From Bacillus sp. B1-b2 (GTDB taxonomy: Bacteria; Bacillota; Bacilli; Bacillales; Cytobacillaceae): DNA of 64,000 nucleotides. Location of the stretch: contig NZ_WEHU01000011.1 of the NCBI RefSeq assembly GCF_009183415.1, positions 62,001-126,000 of the forward strand, in the 5' to 3' direction. This document shows positions 1-12,928 of this stretch, one piece after another. Position 1 is the first letter of the stretch. Each line of letters opens with the position of its first letter. The position numbers were made by a program, and so were the translations under genes. Under the pieces are notes generated by a model. It had not been told where the DNA came from. It was given only the letters and a program-made list of their open reading frames with translations, and made no database searches.

Positions 1-433
1 TGTAAACCAACGTTGGTTAGGTGGAACTTTAACAAACTTTGAAACAATTCAAAAACGTATTGCTCGTTTAAAAGAAATCGAAAGAATGTCTGAAGACGGT
101 ACTTTCGAAGTACTTCCTAAAAAAGAAGTAGTACAACTTAACAAAGAGCTTGAGCGTTTAGAGAAATTCTTAGGCGGAATCAAAGATATGAAAAAGATTC
201 CAGATTGCCTATTCATCGTAGACCCACGCAAAGAGCGTATTGCAGTTGCTGAAGCTCATAAATTAAATATTCCAATCGTTGGTATTGTTGATACTAACTG
301 TGATCCAGACGAAATTGATGTTGTTATTCCTGCGAATGATGATGCAATCCGTGCTGTTAAATTATTAACTGCAAAAATGGCAGACGCTATTTTAGAAGCT
401 AAACAAGGTGAAGAAGTAGCGGTTGCTGAATAA
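1..433 (+). CDS. rpsB: 30S ribosomal protein S2, 3' part (truncated by window edge)
   Basis: This is the C-terminal 143 residues of ribosomal protein S2, a component of the small subunit. The frame is open from base 2, and the first residues read [16 protein letters not shown], the conserved S2 motif. Further on, [18 protein letters not shown] and [22 protein letters not shown] are also typical S2 blocks. The first methionine inside the window (base 86) is internal to the protein, not the start. The gene is followed by a terminator and then tsf, the usual rpsB-tsf order. Identity is certain; the 5' end lies outside the window. Confidence 0.98.
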   Translation, partial: VNQRWLGGTLTNFETIQKRIARLKEIERMSEDGTFEVLPKKEVVQLNKELERLEKFLGGIKDMKKIPDCLFIVDPRKERIAVAEAHKLNIPIVGIVDTNCDPDEIDVVIPANDDAIRAVKLLTAKMADAILEAKQGEEVAVAE

Positions 434-509
434 AACGAATAAACTTGTTTGAGGATTAGTTACTAGTTATCTAATTGGATAAGAAGTATAACGTTTAGGG
501 ACTTGTGAA

Positions 510-547
510 AAAGGTGATAAAGAGCATCCCTCTTATCACCTTTTTTT
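510..547 (+). terminator. Rho-independent terminator between rpsB and tsf
   Basis: The arm AAAGGTGATAAAGAG pairs with CTCTTATCACCTTT with one bulged A, and a T-run follows. Its position between two translation genes suggests partial termination, lowering tsf relative to rpsB; that last point is inference. Confidence 0.85.
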
Positions 548-619
548 CAAGAATATTGCTTAAAACAACGTGATTTTGGATAAAAAAATAATACATAGAC
601 CTTAAGGAGGCTAACTACT

Positions 620-1504
620 ATGGCTGTTACAGCTCAAATGGTTAAAGAACTACGTGAAAAAACTGGTGCTGGAATGATGGATTGTAAAAAAGCACTTACT
701 GAAACAAATGGTGATTTAGATAAAGCGATCGATTTCTTACGTGAAAAAGGAATTGCAAGTGCTGCTAAGAAAGCAGACCGTATTGCTGCTGAAGGAACTA
801 CTTACGTTTCTGTTGAAGGAAACGAAGCAGTTATCCTTGAAGTGAACTCAGAAACAGATTTCGTTGCTAAAAACGAAGGTTTCCAAGTATTAGTTAAAGA
901 ACTTGCTGCACATCTTTTAGCTAACAAACCAGCATCAGTTGAAGAAGCTCATACTTCTGAAATTACTGCAGGTACTACTGTTGAGTCACACATCAATGCT
1001 GCTATCGCTAAAATTGGTGAAAAATTATCTCTACGTCGTTATGAAATCAAAACGAAATCAGATAATGATGCATTTGGTGCTTACCTTCACATGGGTGGAC
1101 GTATTGGAGTTCTAACTGTTCTTGAAGGAACAACTGATGAGTCTGCTGCTAAAGACGTTGCTATGCACATTGCTGCATTAAATCCTAAATATGTATCTCG
1201 TGATCAAGTTTCTGCAGAAGAAGTTGCTCATGAGAAAGAAGTATTAACTCAACAAGCATTAAACGAAGGCAAACCAGCTAATATCGTTGAAAAAATGGTA
1301 GAAGGCCGTTTAAGCAAATATTTTGAAGATGTTTGTGTACTTGATCAATCTTTCGTTAAAAACCCAGACCAAAAGGTTCGTCAATTTGTTGAATCTAAAG
1401 GTGCTACTTTACGCGAATTCGTTCGTTATGAAGTAGGAGAAGGTATTGAAAAACGTGAAGATAACTTTGCTGAAGAAGTTATGAACCAAGTTAACAAAAA
1501 ATAA
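620..1504 (+). CDS. tsf: Elongation factor Ts
   Basis: EF-Ts is the guanine nucleotide exchange factor that releases GDP from EF-Tu during translation elongation. The 294-residue product is the family's usual length. The N-terminal UBA-like segment ([20 protein letters not shown]) and the [10 protein letters not shown] motif, which contacts EF-Tu, are both present. The start at 620 has a strong ribosome site AAGGAGG 11 bases upstream. A possible weak promoter, TTGCTT at 556 and GATAAA at 579 with 17 bases between, lies after the preceding terminator. The gene sits between rpsB and pyrH as in other Bacillaceae. Confidence 0.98.
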   Translation: MAVTAQMVKELREKTGAGMMDCKKALTETNGDLDKAIDFLREKGIASAAKKADRIAAEGTTYVSVEGNEAVILEVNSETDFVAKNEGFQVLVKELAAHLLANKPASVEEAHTSEITAGTTVESHINAAIAKIGEKLSLRRYEIKTKSDNDAFGAYLHMGGRIGVLTVLEGTTDESAAKDVAMHIAALNPKYVSRDQVSAEEVAHEKEVLTQQALNEGKPANIVEKMVEGRLSKYFEDVCVLDQSFVKNPDQKVRQFVESKGATLREFVRYEVGEGIEKREDNFAEEVMNQVNKK

Positions 1505-1524
1505 TCATATATATATGGTAATGT

Positions 1525-1554
1525 ATAGGGGGCACCACGGTGTTCCCTATTTTT
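1525..1554 (+). terminator. Rho-independent terminator after tsf
   Basis: ATAGGGGGCACC pairs with GGTGTTCCCTAT, including two G-U pairs, and TTTTT follows. It separates rpsB-tsf from pyrH-frr. Confidence 0.75.
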
Positions 1555-1582
1555 CAAGATATTTCACAAAGCGGAGGTTTTC

Positions 1583-2311
1583 ATGAGTAGTAATCCTAAG
1601 TATAAAAGAGTTGTATTGAAATTAAGTGGTGAAGCATTGGCTGGAGAAGCTGGCTTTGGTATAAATCCTAGTATCATAAAAAATGTAGCCGAGCAAGTAA
1701 AAGAAGTAGCAGAACTAGGTGTAGAAGCTGCAGTTGTAGTTGGCGGCGGGAATATCTGGCGTGGTAAAATAGGAGAAGAAATGGGAATGGATCGAGCAAA
1801 TGCTGACTACATGGGTATGTTAGCAACTGTTATGAATTCATTAGCTCTTCAAGACAGCTTAGAGCAATTAGGAATTGAAACTCGAGTTCAATCTTCTATT
1901 GAAATGAGACAGGTTGCTGAGCCATATATTAGAAGACGCGCTATAAGACATCTTGAAAAAAAGAGAGTAGTCATTTTTGCTGCGGGAACTGGTAATCCAT
2001 ACTTCTCAACAGATACTACTGCGGCATTACGAGCAGCTGAAATTGAAGCAGATGTTATCTTAATGGCTAAGAACAATGTGGATGGAGTATATACAGCAGA
2101 TCCTAAAACAGATAAAACAGCTACTAAATACGATGAACTAACTTATTTCGATGTAATTAAAGATGGACTTGCGGTAATGGATTCCACTGCTTCATCCCTA
2201 TGTATGGACAATGATATCCCATTAATAGTATTCTCTATCACAGAAGATGGAAATATTAAAAGAGCAGTTATGGGAGAAACAATCGGAACAATTGTAAGGG
2301 GGAAAAAATAA
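1583..2311 (+). CDS. pyrH: Uridylate kinase (UMP kinase)
   Basis: PyrH phosphorylates UMP to UDP with ATP, the first step from UMP to the other pyrimidine nucleotides. The 242-residue protein belongs to the amino-acid-kinase fold. It shows KLSGEAL near residue 13, the glycine-rich GGGNIWRG near residue 54 and the conserved stretch around [14 protein letters not shown]. The start at 1583 follows GCGGAGG. Its stop codon overlaps the frr start by one base (TAATG), which indicates translational coupling with the ribosome recycling factor gene. Confidence 0.97.
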   Translation: MSSNPKYKRVVLKLSGEALAGEAGFGINPSIIKNVAEQVKEVAELGVEAAVVVGGGNIWRGKIGEEMGMDRANADYMGMLATVMNSLALQDSLEQLGIETRVQSSIEMRQVAEPYIRRRAIRHLEKKRVVIFAAGTGNPYFSTDTTAALRAAEIEADVILMAKNNVDGVYTADPKTDKTATKYDELTYFDVIKDGLAVMDSTASSLCMDNDIPLIVFSITEDGNIKRAVMGETIGTIVRGKK

Positions 2312-2868
2312 TGCCAAAACAAGTTATAGCTAATACAAAAGAAAGAATGGATAAAGCGATCCAAAGCTATTCTAGAGAGCTAGCAAGCATCCGTGCTGGT
2401 CGTGCAAATGCTGCTTTATTAGATCGAATTTCTGTTGATTACTATGGTGCTCCTACACCTGTAAATCAATTAGCAGGTATTAGTGTTCCAGAAGCAAGAC
2501 TATTAGTTATTCAACCATACGATAAATCTGTATTAGGTGATATTGAGAAAGCAATCCTAAAATCAGATATCGGTTTAAATCCATCAAATGATGGAAGTGT
2601 TATTCGCTTATCCATTCCAATGCTTACAGAAGAGCGTCGTAAAGAATTGGTGAAAAACGTGAAAAAAGAGTCTGAAGAAGCAAAAATTGCGATCCGCAAT
2701 ATCCGCCGTGACGGAAATGATGACTTGAAGAAGTTAGAGAAAAACGGAGAAATCACAGAAGATGATCTTCGTGGATTCAATGATGACATTCAAAAGTTAA
2801 CAGATGAATACATTGTTAAAGTCGATGCTCTAACAAAAGAAAAAGAAAAAGAAATTTTAGAAGTGTAA
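2311..2868 (+). CDS. frr: Ribosome-recycling factor
   Basis: RRF works with EF-G to split post-termination ribosomes so that they can be reused. The product is 185 residues, exactly the family length. It carries the typical N-terminal helix ([20 protein letters not shown]) and the [14 protein letters not shown] segment of domain II. The C-terminal half is rich in charged helices, as expected for the three-helix bundle. The start overlaps the pyrH stop, so no separate ribosome site is needed, although AAGGGGG lies just upstream inside pyrH. Confidence 0.98.
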   Translation: MPKQVIANTKERMDKAIQSYSRELASIRAGRANAALLDRISVDYYGAPTPVNQLAGISVPEARLLVIQPYDKSVLGDIEKAILKSDIGLNPSNDGSVIRLSIPMLTEERRKELVKNVKKESEEAKIAIRNIRRDGNDDLKKLEKNGEITEDDLRGFNDDIQKLTDEYIVKVDALTKEKEKEILEV

Positions 2869-2886
2869 GGAATATATATTCTGTTT

Positions 2887-2922
2887 TAAAAGCTCTCTAA
2901 TATTAGAGAGCTTTTTGTTTTT
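2887..2922 (+). terminator. Rho-independent terminator after frr
   Basis: AAAGCTCTCTAA and TTAGAGAGCTTT form a perfect hairpin followed by a T-rich run. It ends the pyrH-frr unit. Confidence 0.9.
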
Positions 2923-3094
2923 TAGAAACCCCTGAGTTTTGCCTAGGAGTTTCAAGGCTTATAGCGAGGGTAGGAGAAGATTTCACTGTTATTTAAATTT
3001 TTTCTCTTTTGTTAAACAATTGCTATAGAAAGGAAAAAAAAGGGGAAGAAAGAAGAGTTTTCGTTTGTAATTATATGCTATTTTTAATTGATAG

Positions 3095-3122
3095 TTGCTT
3101 ATGCTGGATAGTTTCCTATAAT
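3095..3122 (+). promoter_or_regulatory. Sigma-A-like promoter for the uppS operon
   Basis: TTGCTT (3095-3100) and TATAAT (3117-3122) are separated by 16 bases. The site lies about 120 bases before uppS and after the frr terminator. Apart from this promoter, the gap 2923-3243 shows nothing I recognise. Confidence 0.6.
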
Positions 3123-3243
3123 ATAGTAAGGGAACTTATTTTATTCACCCTTAATAGAAAAGAAATTAGAGAAGTGGATCTTTTTTTTATCCAATTGGAA
3201 CATAGGTGGAAGAAAGAAAAGATTTATTTTGGAGGAGCTATTT

Positions 3244-4020
3244 ATGTTTAACAAAATAAGGTTATGGAAGAAGAAGGATGTATCTTCTACTCTCCAAGAC
3301 CGTATTGAAATAGTAAAGAAGCAGCATATACCTGAACATGTTGCAATCATCATGGATGGAAACGGCAGATGGGCTAAAAAAAGAAAGCTGCCAAGAATTG
3401 CTGGACACCATGAAGGAATGAAGTGTGTAAAACGGATAACAAGAATGGCCGATGATTTGGGAGTAAAGGTGTTAACCTTATATGCTTTTTCTACAGAAAA
3501 TTGGAAAAGACCAAAATCAGAAGTAGATTATATTATGTCCTTACCTGAACAATTTCTTGGTACTTTTTTGCCTGAACTAATAGAAAAGAACGTTCGAGTT
3601 ACCGCAATTGGATATACAGAGGGATTACCAGAATCTACATTAAATTCCTTAAATAATGCGGTAGAAAAAACAAAAAATAATACAGGCTTGAATTTAAATT
3701 TTGCACTGAATTATGGTTCTAGAGCTGAAATGTTAGAAGCGGTGAAGGCAGTAGCGAAGGATTGTGAACAAAAGAAATTAAATATAGATGATTTAACAGA
3801 TGAAAAATTCTCATCCTATTTAATGACTAAGAATGTAAGTGATCCTGATTTGTTAATTCGTACGAGTGGTGAGATTAGAATTAGCAACTTTATGCTCTGG
3901 CAAATAGCTTACACAGAGTTATATTTTACAGATACTTATTGGCCAGATTTTAGTGAAGAAGATTTAATTGAATCCATTGAAGTATTCCAAAATAGACAGC
4001 GTCGTTTTGGTGGAGTCTGA
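3244..4020 (+). CDS. uppS: Isoprenyl (undecaprenyl) diphosphate synthase
   Basis: UppS makes undecaprenyl diphosphate, the lipid carrier for cell-wall precursors, by cis-condensation of isopentenyl units. The start at 3244 is preferred because GGAGGAG lies eight bases upstream; an upstream in-frame TTG at 3229 lacks such a site. The 258-residue product shows the catalytic MDGNGRWA block, the FSTENWKRP motif and the RTSG-E-R-SNF-LWQ-AY-E signature near the C terminus. It heads the uppS-cdsA-dxr-rseP run, which links the isoprenoid supply (dxr) to the lipid carrier and phospholipid synthesis. Confidence 0.96.
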   Translation: MFNKIRLWKKKDVSSTLQDRIEIVKKQHIPEHVAIIMDGNGRWAKKRKLPRIAGHHEGMKCVKRITRMADDLGVKVLTLYAFSTENWKRPKSEVDYIMSLPEQFLGTFLPELIEKNVRVTAIGYTEGLPESTLNSLNNAVEKTKNNTGLNLNFALNYGSRAEMLEAVKAVAKDCEQKKLNIDDLTDEKFSSYLMTKNVSDPDLLIRTSGEIRISNFMLWQIAYTELYFTDTYWPDFSEEDLIESIEVFQNRQRRFGGV

Positions 4021-4040
4021 AGAGAGTTGGGAAAAATAAG

Positions 4041-4832
4041 ATGAAGCAGAGAATTATAACAGCAATCATAGCAATAGCTATTTTTCTTCCGGTTGTATTA
4101 ATCGGAGAAGTTCCATTAATAATCTTTACCTTTTTCCTTGCAGCAATAGGAATTTTTGAAATGTTTCGTATGCGTAAATTACCTTTATTATCGTTTCCAG
4201 GAGTTCTCTCCATTGTAACGGTTTGTCTACTGGTTCTACCTGGAAATGATATTGGATATAAGGATATTAGTAAGGTAGAAGTAGGCTTAGTTGTCCTATT
4301 ACTGTTACTATCATATATGGTTTTTTCTAAAAACCGCTTTACATTTGATGATGTAGCTTACACGGCATTATCCGTCATTTATATAGGAATAGGTTTTCAT
4401 TTCTTCATTCAAATAAGAGAAGAGAGCTTGGCTTATTTAGTATATTCACTGTTTATTATTTGGGCTACAGATTCAGGTGCATACTTTATTGGAAGAGCAT
4501 TAGGAAAACGTAAATTATGGCCAGATATAAGTCCTAACAAAACAGTCGAGGGTTTTATCGGAGGAATACTATGTGCTATTCTAATAGGAGTTCTATTTAA
4601 TGTATTTGGATACATAGAATGGTCCATAGGATTTATCATCACGACTATTTTATTATCTATATTTGGACAAATTGGTGATTTAGCAGAATCTGCACTTAAA
4701 AGACATTATGATGTGAAAGATTCTGGTAGTCTACTTCCAGGTCATGGCGGAATTTTAGATCGCTTTGATAGTCTAATTTTTGTATGGCCATTATTATTTT
4801 TTATTTTCGAACGTTTTCTTCATTTGATTTAA
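4041..4832 (+). CDS. cdsA: Phosphatidate cytidylyltransferase (CDP-diacylglycerol synthase)
   Basis: CdsA activates phosphatidic acid with CTP to give CDP-diacylglycerol, the branch point for membrane phospholipids. The 263-residue protein is highly hydrophobic, with about seven or eight predicted membrane spans. It contains the C-terminal family signature KDSGSLLPGHGGILDRFDS and the upstream DSGAYFIGRALGK segment with the metal- and substrate-binding Asp and Lys residues. It begins 20 bases after uppS. Confidence 0.96.
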   Translation: MKQRIITAIIAIAIFLPVVLIGEVPLIIFTFFLAAIGIFEMFRMRKLPLLSFPGVLSIVTVCLLVLPGNDIGYKDISKVEVGLVVLLLLLSYMVFSKNRFTFDDVAYTALSVIYIGIGFHFFIQIREESLAYLVYSLFIIWATDSGAYFIGRALGKRKLWPDISPNKTVEGFIGGILCAILIGVLFNVFGYIEWSIGFIITTILLSIFGQIGDLAESALKRHYDVKDSGSLLPGHGGILDRFDSLIFVWPLLFFIFERFLHLI

Positions 4833-4863
4833 AAATGAAATTGGGTTGTAGGAGTGAGGGCAT

Positions 4864-6006
4864 TTGAGATATATAAGTTTACTTGGAGCGACTGGTTCTA
4901 TTGGAACACAAACACTAGATGTAATAAAAAATCATCCAGAATCTTTCCAATTAGTTGCTTTTTCATCAGGAAAAAACATAGATTTAACAAGAAGTATCAT
5001 TCAACAATTTAAACCAGAGCTTGTTTCTGTAACAGAGAAAGAGGATTATGAGAAATTAAAGCTTGAATTCCCTTCTGTAACACTTAGCTATGGAATGGAA
5101 GGATTAGTAGAGGTTGCCGTATATCATAAAGCAGATGTACTTGTAAATGCGGTTTTAGGAAGTGTAGGCTTAAAGCCGACATTGCAAGCAATGGAAGCAG
5201 GTAAGGCAATTGCGATTGCGAATAAAGAAACATTAGTTACAGCAGGTCATATAGTAATGGAAGCAGCTGCTAAATATAAGGTTCCAGTTCTACCGGTAGA
5301 TAGTGAACACTCTGCTATCTTCCAATGCTTACAAGGGGAACAAGAAAAAAATATTGAGCGTTTAATCGTTACAGCCTCTGGTGGAAGCTTCCGCGATTTA
5401 AAACGAGAAGATTTACAGAATGTTACGGTTGAAGATGCTCTAAAACATCCTAACTGGTCAATGGGTGCAAAAATTACGATTGATTCAGCTACCATGATGA
5501 ATAAAGGCTTAGAGGTTATAGAAGCACATTGGTTATTTTCCCTTCCATATGACAAAATTGATGTATTATTACATAAAGAGAGTATCATTCACTCTATGGT
5601 AGAATTCCATGACAGTAGTGTAATGGCGCAATTAGGAACACCAGATATGAGAATGCCCATTCAATATGCCCTTTCGTATCCAGATCGTATGAAATTAATT
5701 AATGCGGACAGATTAGATCTAGCGAGTATAGGGAAATTGCATTTTGAACAAATGGATTTAAATCGATTCAGATGTTTAGCTTTCGCCTATGAAGCAGGAA
5801 GAATTGGTGGAACGATGCCAACTGTATTAAACGCTGCTAATGAAATAGCTGTACAAAGGTTCCTTAATAGAGAAATAAGCTTCCTACAAATTGAGGAATT
5901 GATTGAAAGAGCGCTTGATACACATCAAACGATTCATCATCCAAGCTTAGAAGAAATCCAAGAAGTAGATAGGCAAACAAGAAAAAGAGTTTACACACTT
6001 CTATAA
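4864..6006 (+). CDS. dxr: 1-deoxy-D-xylulose 5-phosphate reductoisomerase
   Basis: Dxr converts deoxyxylulose phosphate to methylerythritol phosphate with NADPH, the committed step of the non-mevalonate isoprenoid pathway. Translation begins at a TTG (4864) after AGGAGTGAGG; the first residues form the NADPH-binding [31 protein letters not shown] and SGGSFRD, which form the metal and substrate site, are all present. The length of 380 residues matches the family. Its product ultimately feeds UppS, encoded two genes upstream. Confidence 0.97.
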   Translation: MRYISLLGATGSIGTQTLDVIKNHPESFQLVAFSSGKNIDLTRSIIQQFKPELVSVTEKEDYEKLKLEFPSVTLSYGMEGLVEVAVYHKADVLVNAVLGSVGLKPTLQAMEAGKAIAIANKETLVTAGHIVMEAAAKYKVPVLPVDSEHSAIFQCLQGEQEKNIERLIVTASGGSFRDLKREDLQNVTVEDALKHPNWSMGAKITIDSATMMNKGLEVIEAHWLFSLPYDKIDVLLHKESIIHSMVEFHDSSVMAQLGTPDMRMPIQYALSYPDRMKLINADRLDLASIGKLHFEQMDLNRFRCLAFAYEAGRIGGTMPTVLNAANEIAVQRFLNREISFLQIEELIERALDTHQTIHHPSLEEIQEVDRQTRKRVYTLL

Positions 6007-6021
6007 AAAGGTGGTTAGAAT

Positions 6022-7287
6022 TTGTATACAGTCATAGCATTTATCATTATTTTTGGTGCTTTAGTATTCTTTCATGAGTTAGGGCACTTTGTTCTAGCAA
6101 AGAGAGCAGGAATATTATGTCGTGAGTTTGCGATCGGAATGGGTCCTAAAGTTCTTTCCATAAAAAGAGGGGAAACACTTTACACCATCCGCCTTCTTCC
6201 AATAGGAGGATATGTGCGTATGGCAGGAGAAGATCCAGAAATAGTAGATATCAAGGCAGGTCATCGGATAGGTTTACTTCGTAATGACAGTGAATTAGTA
6301 ACGAAAATCATCTTAAATAATAAAGAAAAATATCCAGAAGCACGTGTTATAAATGTGGAAGAGGCAGATTTAGAGCATAAACTATTTATTAAAGGGTATG
6401 CAGAAGATGATTTGGAAGATAATCTTTTAACTTTTTCTATTAAAGAAGATGCTGTTATTGTAGAGAATGGTGTAGAAACACAGATTGCACCATATAATCG
6501 TCAATTTAATAGTAAAACTTTATTACAAAGAACACTGGCTATTTTTGCAGGACCAGCTATGAATTTTGTTCTAGCATTCTTACTTTTTATTGTGATTGCA
6601 CTTGTACAAGGTATGCCTTCTAATGAGGCGAAATTAGGGAAAATTACTGAAGATGGTGCAGCAATAAGTGCAGGGTTAAAAGAAGGCGATAGTGTCATTA
6701 GTATTGATGGTCAATCTGTTACAACATGGAAAGAAGTTGTCTCTATTATTCAAAAGAGCCCAGGTGAAAATTTGGAGTTCTTAATTGAACGTAATGGAGA
6801 AGAAATGAACGTAGAGGTAACTCCTAAAGAGTCTGAAGTGGATGGGGAAACGATAGGCTTAGTTGGTGTTTATAGTCCAATGGAAAAATCTCCATTGAAA
6901 TCTATCCAATTTGGCTTTGAGCAAACCTATACCTGGACAAAAACAATCATCGGGGCAGTTGGGAAATTAGTTACAGGACAGTTTTCTATTGATGCTTTAG
7001 GTGGTCCTGTTGCCATCTATCAATCAACAGATACGGTTGCTCAATCTGGGATCTATTCTTTAATTAACTGGGCTGCGGTTTTAAGTATAAATCTTGGTAT
7101 TATGAACTTATTACCACTACCAGCATTAGATGGTGGCCGATTATTATTCTTTGCTATTGAAGCAGTTAGAGGGAAGCCGATTGATAGACAGAAAGAAGGA
7201 ATGGTTCATTTTATTGGATTTGCCCTACTTATGTTATTAATGATTGTCGTTACTTGGAATGATATTCAACGGTTTTTTATTCAATAA
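6022..7287 (+). CDS. rseP: Site-2 intramembrane zinc protease (RseP/RasP)
   Basis: This membrane protease performs regulated intramembrane proteolysis of anti-sigma factors and division proteins; in B. subtilis it is RasP. The start is TTG at 6022 after AAAGGTGG. The zinc motif HELGH is at residues 18-22, inside the first membrane span. A PDZ domain lies around residues 205-280. The third metal ligand motif LDGGR is near residue 372, in the penultimate hydrophobic stretch. The length of 421 residues is usual. It closes the uppS-cdsA-dxr-rseP run. Confidence 0.96.
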   Translation: MYTVIAFIIIFGALVFFHELGHFVLAKRAGILCREFAIGMGPKVLSIKRGETLYTIRLLPIGGYVRMAGEDPEIVDIKAGHRIGLLRNDSELVTKIILNNKEKYPEARVINVEEADLEHKLFIKGYAEDDLEDNLLTFSIKEDAVIVENGVETQIAPYNRQFNSKTLLQRTLAIFAGPAMNFVLAFLLFIVIALVQGMPSNEAKLGKITEDGAAISAGLKEGDSVISIDGQSVTTWKEVVSIIQKSPGENLEFLIERNGEEMNVEVTPKESEVDGETIGLVGVYSPMEKSPLKSIQFGFEQTYTWTKTIIGAVGKLVTGQFSIDALGGPVAIYQSTDTVAQSGIYSLINWAAVLSINLGIMNLLPLPALDGGRLLFFAIEAVRGKPIDRQKEGMVHFIGFALLMLLMIVVTWNDIQRFFIQ

Positions 7288-7291
7288 ATAT

Positions 7292-7326
7292 TATTTTCCC
7301 CTTTACATAAAAGGGGAAATATTGTT
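7292..7326 (+). terminator. Possible terminator after rseP
   Basis: TTTCCCCTTT and AAAGGGGAAA form a hairpin with a short loop. The following tract, ATATTGTTTTATT, is only moderately T-rich, so termination may be weak. Confidence 0.5.
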
Positions 7327-7383
7327 TTATTAAGAGATACGTATTAAATATTTTAGTTATTTAAATTATAGAGGTGCTAATAG

Positions 7384-9081
<1,698 letters not shown>

Positions 9082-9095
9082 TATAGTTGCTTCTT

Positions 9096-9138
9096 TAGAA
9101 AAAGGTTTAGCCAAAGTGCTAAGTCTTTTTCTATTTTT
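9096..9138 (+). terminator. Rho-independent terminator between proS and polC
   Basis: AGAAAAAGGTTTAGC pairs imperfectly with GCTAAGTCTTTTTCT, with G-U pairs, and TATTTTT follows. Confidence 0.7.
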
Positions 9139-9278
9139 ATGGACGAAAAAGCGCAAATTTTGTGGAAATTTCGACAAGTCGCTTCCCAGTATTTTATAGA
9201 GTTCTACAGAAAAAATGTGCATGTATTCTATGATATAATAAAAATTAGTTGTTAAGTTTTTGGAAAGGAGCGAATGAA

Positions 9279-12192
9279 ATGAGTGATATACAAGGGAAGC
9301 TAGAACGTTTTCAGATTCTTTTGCAACAATTGCAATTGACGGATGACACGTATGTTTCCTATTTTCGCAACGCAAGAATAGAGAAGATTGTTGTCGAAAA
9401 GCGCGCAAAAAAATGGCATTTTCACTTTTTATTTGAAGAGATTATTCCCTTTAAACTATATCAGCTTTTTACAGCTAAATTAAAAAGTAGTTTTACGCAC
9501 ATAGCTTCCATCACATTTGATATAAAAGTGAATAATGGAATAGTGACAGATGCGTTAATTCAAGAATATTGGTCTGCTTGTATTGAGCAGATGCAAGGAA
9601 TATCTCCCCCTTTATTAAAATTATTAAATGAACAAGTACCGAAATACAATGGTAATAAACTTACCATATCGGTAAGAAATGATATGGAAAGTATGGCGAT
9701 TAAAAGGAAGTATGCTGAGATGATCACTGATTCCTATCAAGTCTTTGGTTTTCCTGCCTTCGTATTAGATACAGAAATTATGGAAGAAGCTTCAAATCCA
9801 GAATATGAACAATTCTTGCTAGCTAAACAAAAGGAAGATGAAGAAAGAGGGAAGCAAGCATTATTAGATATTCAGAAGATGGAAGCTGAGAAAGAGGCAG
9901 GAGATGTAATACCATCAGGTCCTCTAAATATAGGATTGACGATAAAAGATGATAGTGATTACCGAAAACTAGAAGAAATTTTAGATGAGGAACGACGAGT
10001 AACTGTTGAAGGATATGTATTTTTTGCTGAAACAAAGGAATTACGTAGTGGTAGAACGTTATTAACATTTAAAATAACGGATTATACAAGTTCGATCATG
10101 GTCAAAATGTTTTCACGAGATAAAGAAGATGCAGCTCTTTTTCAATTAGTAAAAAAGGGAATGTGGCTTAGAGCACGTGGAAGTATTCAAAATGACACAT
10201 TTGTCCGTGATCTTGTGATGATCGGAAATGATCTGAATGAAATAAAGCCAGTAGAACGTCAAGATACCGCTAAAGAAGATGCAAAACGTATTGAATTACA
10301 TCTTCATACACCAATGAGTCAAATGGATGCTGTTTCATCTGTAGCTAATTTAGTTGCTCAAGCAAAAAAATGGGGACATAAAGCTATAGCAATTACAGAT
10401 CATGCTGTTGCTCAAAGCTTTCCAGAAGCATTTGGTGCTGGTAAGAAAAATGATGTAAAAATCTTATACGGTGTGGAAATGAATTTAGTCGATGATGGAG
10501 TGCCTATCGCCTATAACCCTATAGATACAGTACTGGAAGATGCAACATATGTAGTATTTGATGTGGAAACAACAGGACTTTCTGCCGTGTATAATACCAT
10601 TATTGAGTTGGCTGCTGTAAAAATTCATAATGGCGAAATTATTGATCGGTTTGAATCATTCTCTAATCCTCACCATAGATTATCTGCGACCACGATTAAT
10701 TTAACTGGTATTACAGATGATATGGTCCGAGATGCACCTGAAATAGATATTGTTTTAAGAAAGTTTGCAGATTGGACAGGAGATAGCATTCTGGTAGCAC
10801 ACAATGCAAGTTTTGATGTGGGCTTTCTTAACGTTGGGTATCAAAAAGCAGGACTTCCAAAATCAACTAATGCCGTAATAGATACATTAGAACTTGGTAG
10901 ATTTTTGTATCCAGAGATGAAGAACCACCGTTTAAATACATTAGCTAAAAAATTCGATATCGAATTAACACAGCATCACCGCGCTATCTATGATGCAGAA
11001 GCAACAGGTTATCTTGCATTAAAGATGTTAAAGGATGCAGCTGAAAAAGGTATTTTAAATCATAATCAATTGAACGACAATATGGGTCAAGGTAATGCTT
11101 ATCAAAGAGCGCGGCCTTATCATTGCACGGTTATAGCTCAAAATGAAGTGGGCTTGAAGAATCTATTTAAGCTAGTATCCATTTCTCATATTAATTATTT
11201 CTACCGAGTACCTCGTATTCCAAGATCTGTATTACAAAAATATCGTGAAGGGCTATTAGTTGGCTCTGCTTGTGATAAAGGCGAGGTCTTCGAGGCAATG
11301 ATGCAGAAGGCGCCAGAAGAAGTAGAAGATATTGCACCATTTTATGATTATTTAGAAGTAATGCCAAAAGAGGTTTATGCCCATTTAATAGAGTTAGAGT
11401 TAGTACAAGATAGAAAAGCACTCGAAGAAATTATTGGAAACATTGTAAAACTAGGAGATAAATTAGAAATCCCGGTTGTTGCAACTGGAAATGTTCACTA
11501 TCTAAATCCGAATGATAAAATCTATCGCGAAATTTTAGTTGGATCACAAGGAGGAGCAAATCCTTTAAATCGTCATAAGCTATCAGATGTGCATTTTCGT
11601 ACAACGAATGAAATGCTAGATTCCTTTAGCTTTCTTGGCAAGGAAAAAGCGAAAGAAATTGTCGTAACAAACACAAATAAAGTTGCCGACATGATTGATA
11701 CGATAAAGCCTATTAAAGACGACCTTTACACACCTAAAATTGAAGGCTCTGATGAAGAAATGCGCGAAATGAGCTACAGCATGGCAAGAAGCATTTATGG
11801 AGACGAGTTACCAGAAATCGTAGAAGCAAGGTTAGAAAAAGAGTTGAAAAGTATCATAGGACACGGATTTGCCGTTATCTATTTGATTTCGCATAAGCTT
11901 GTAAAAAAATCCTTAGATGATGGATATCTAGTAGGATCTCGTGGATCTGTAGGTTCCTCTTTTGTTGCAACAATGACGGAAATTACCGAAGTAAATCCAT
12001 TGCCACCACATTATGTTTGTACAAAATGTAAGCAATCGGAATTCTTCAATGACGGTTCTGTAGGATCTGGATTTGACTTACCAGACAAAAACTGTCCAAA
12101 TTGTGGAATTAGATATAAAAAAGATGGACACGATATTCCATTCGAAACTTTTCTTGGATTTAAGGGGGATAAGGTTCCGGATATTGATCTCA
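9279..12192 (+). CDS. polC: DNA polymerase III PolC, 5' exon (residues 1-971)
   Basis: PolC is the replicative DNA polymerase of low-GC Gram-positives. This exon encodes the N-terminal domain, an OB fold (about residue 240), the PHP domain ([14 protein letters not shown], about residue 337), the DEDD proofreading exonuclease inserted in it ([10 protein letters not shown], about residue 425), a Cys4 zinc segment (CTKC at about residue 914) and the start of the palm. The start is ATG 9279 with AAAGGAG upstream. The exon ends inside codon 972, two bases after Leu971 and the catalytic Asp968 and Asp970. Unspliced translation would add five residues (SASRC) from the intron and stop at 12209. The remainder is the 3' exon at 14863-16268. 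Confidence 0.95.
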
Positions 12193-12928
12193 GTGCGTCA
12201 CGTTGCTAATTGAAAAGATTAGCCACTAGCTTTTAAAGCTAGGAGAACTGCTATTTCGAAGTGCGGAATGATGGGGTAACGCCCTGAAACGCACTCACTG
12301 AAGCTGCGGCAGGCATTAGAAGTATTGCAAAAAAAACTTTTGTCTGAAGCCCGCTAAAGTGGGCTGAAGTTCACCCTAACGTTTTAGGCGAGGAAAAGGA
12401 GCTACAAAGCTTCCGTGAATGATAGGTCTGGTGTCTATAAAATCTATATGGTCAGTATCAGTAGAATAACTGGGACGAACCCTCGATTGACTTCTCGTTA
12501 ATGTCACATACCAGAAATGGTATGGGTTCCTATTAGGAATTTTGAGTGTGGATGAGTAAACGTTTGATTATGAAAGTCCATACTGTGTTATAGGCACAGT
12601 CCAGCTCAACGGGATTTAGGGGGGACCTAAGTAGATTATGTACAGATAGGAATAGTGGAACGTGAGAAGCTTCCGACACATCAGAAGGTTGCACTTCGTT
12701 AAAAGTGTTTCTATGGAAAAGTGAACGCTATAACATAGATTTACGGAAGTGGCAGTGATGCCGTAGTACCGCTGACAAGAATGCCTATGACGACTGAATA
12801 ACCAATAGGTCAGAGGATAAAACATTCTTGAGGGAAGGGCATTAGTCGTTAACGTCGAAACAAACCTACAAAAAGTCAGGTTCTAGTAAGACTTAAAGAA
12901 ACGAAAACTTTCGAGAGGAAGTGATTAG

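Noticed and set aside
3009-3251. 80-residue frame upstream of uppS
   Set aside because: It overlaps the uppS promoter and ribosome site and has no recognisable protein features.
7288-7383. T-box leader for proS
   Set aside because: The gap is too short and has no T-box core sequence.
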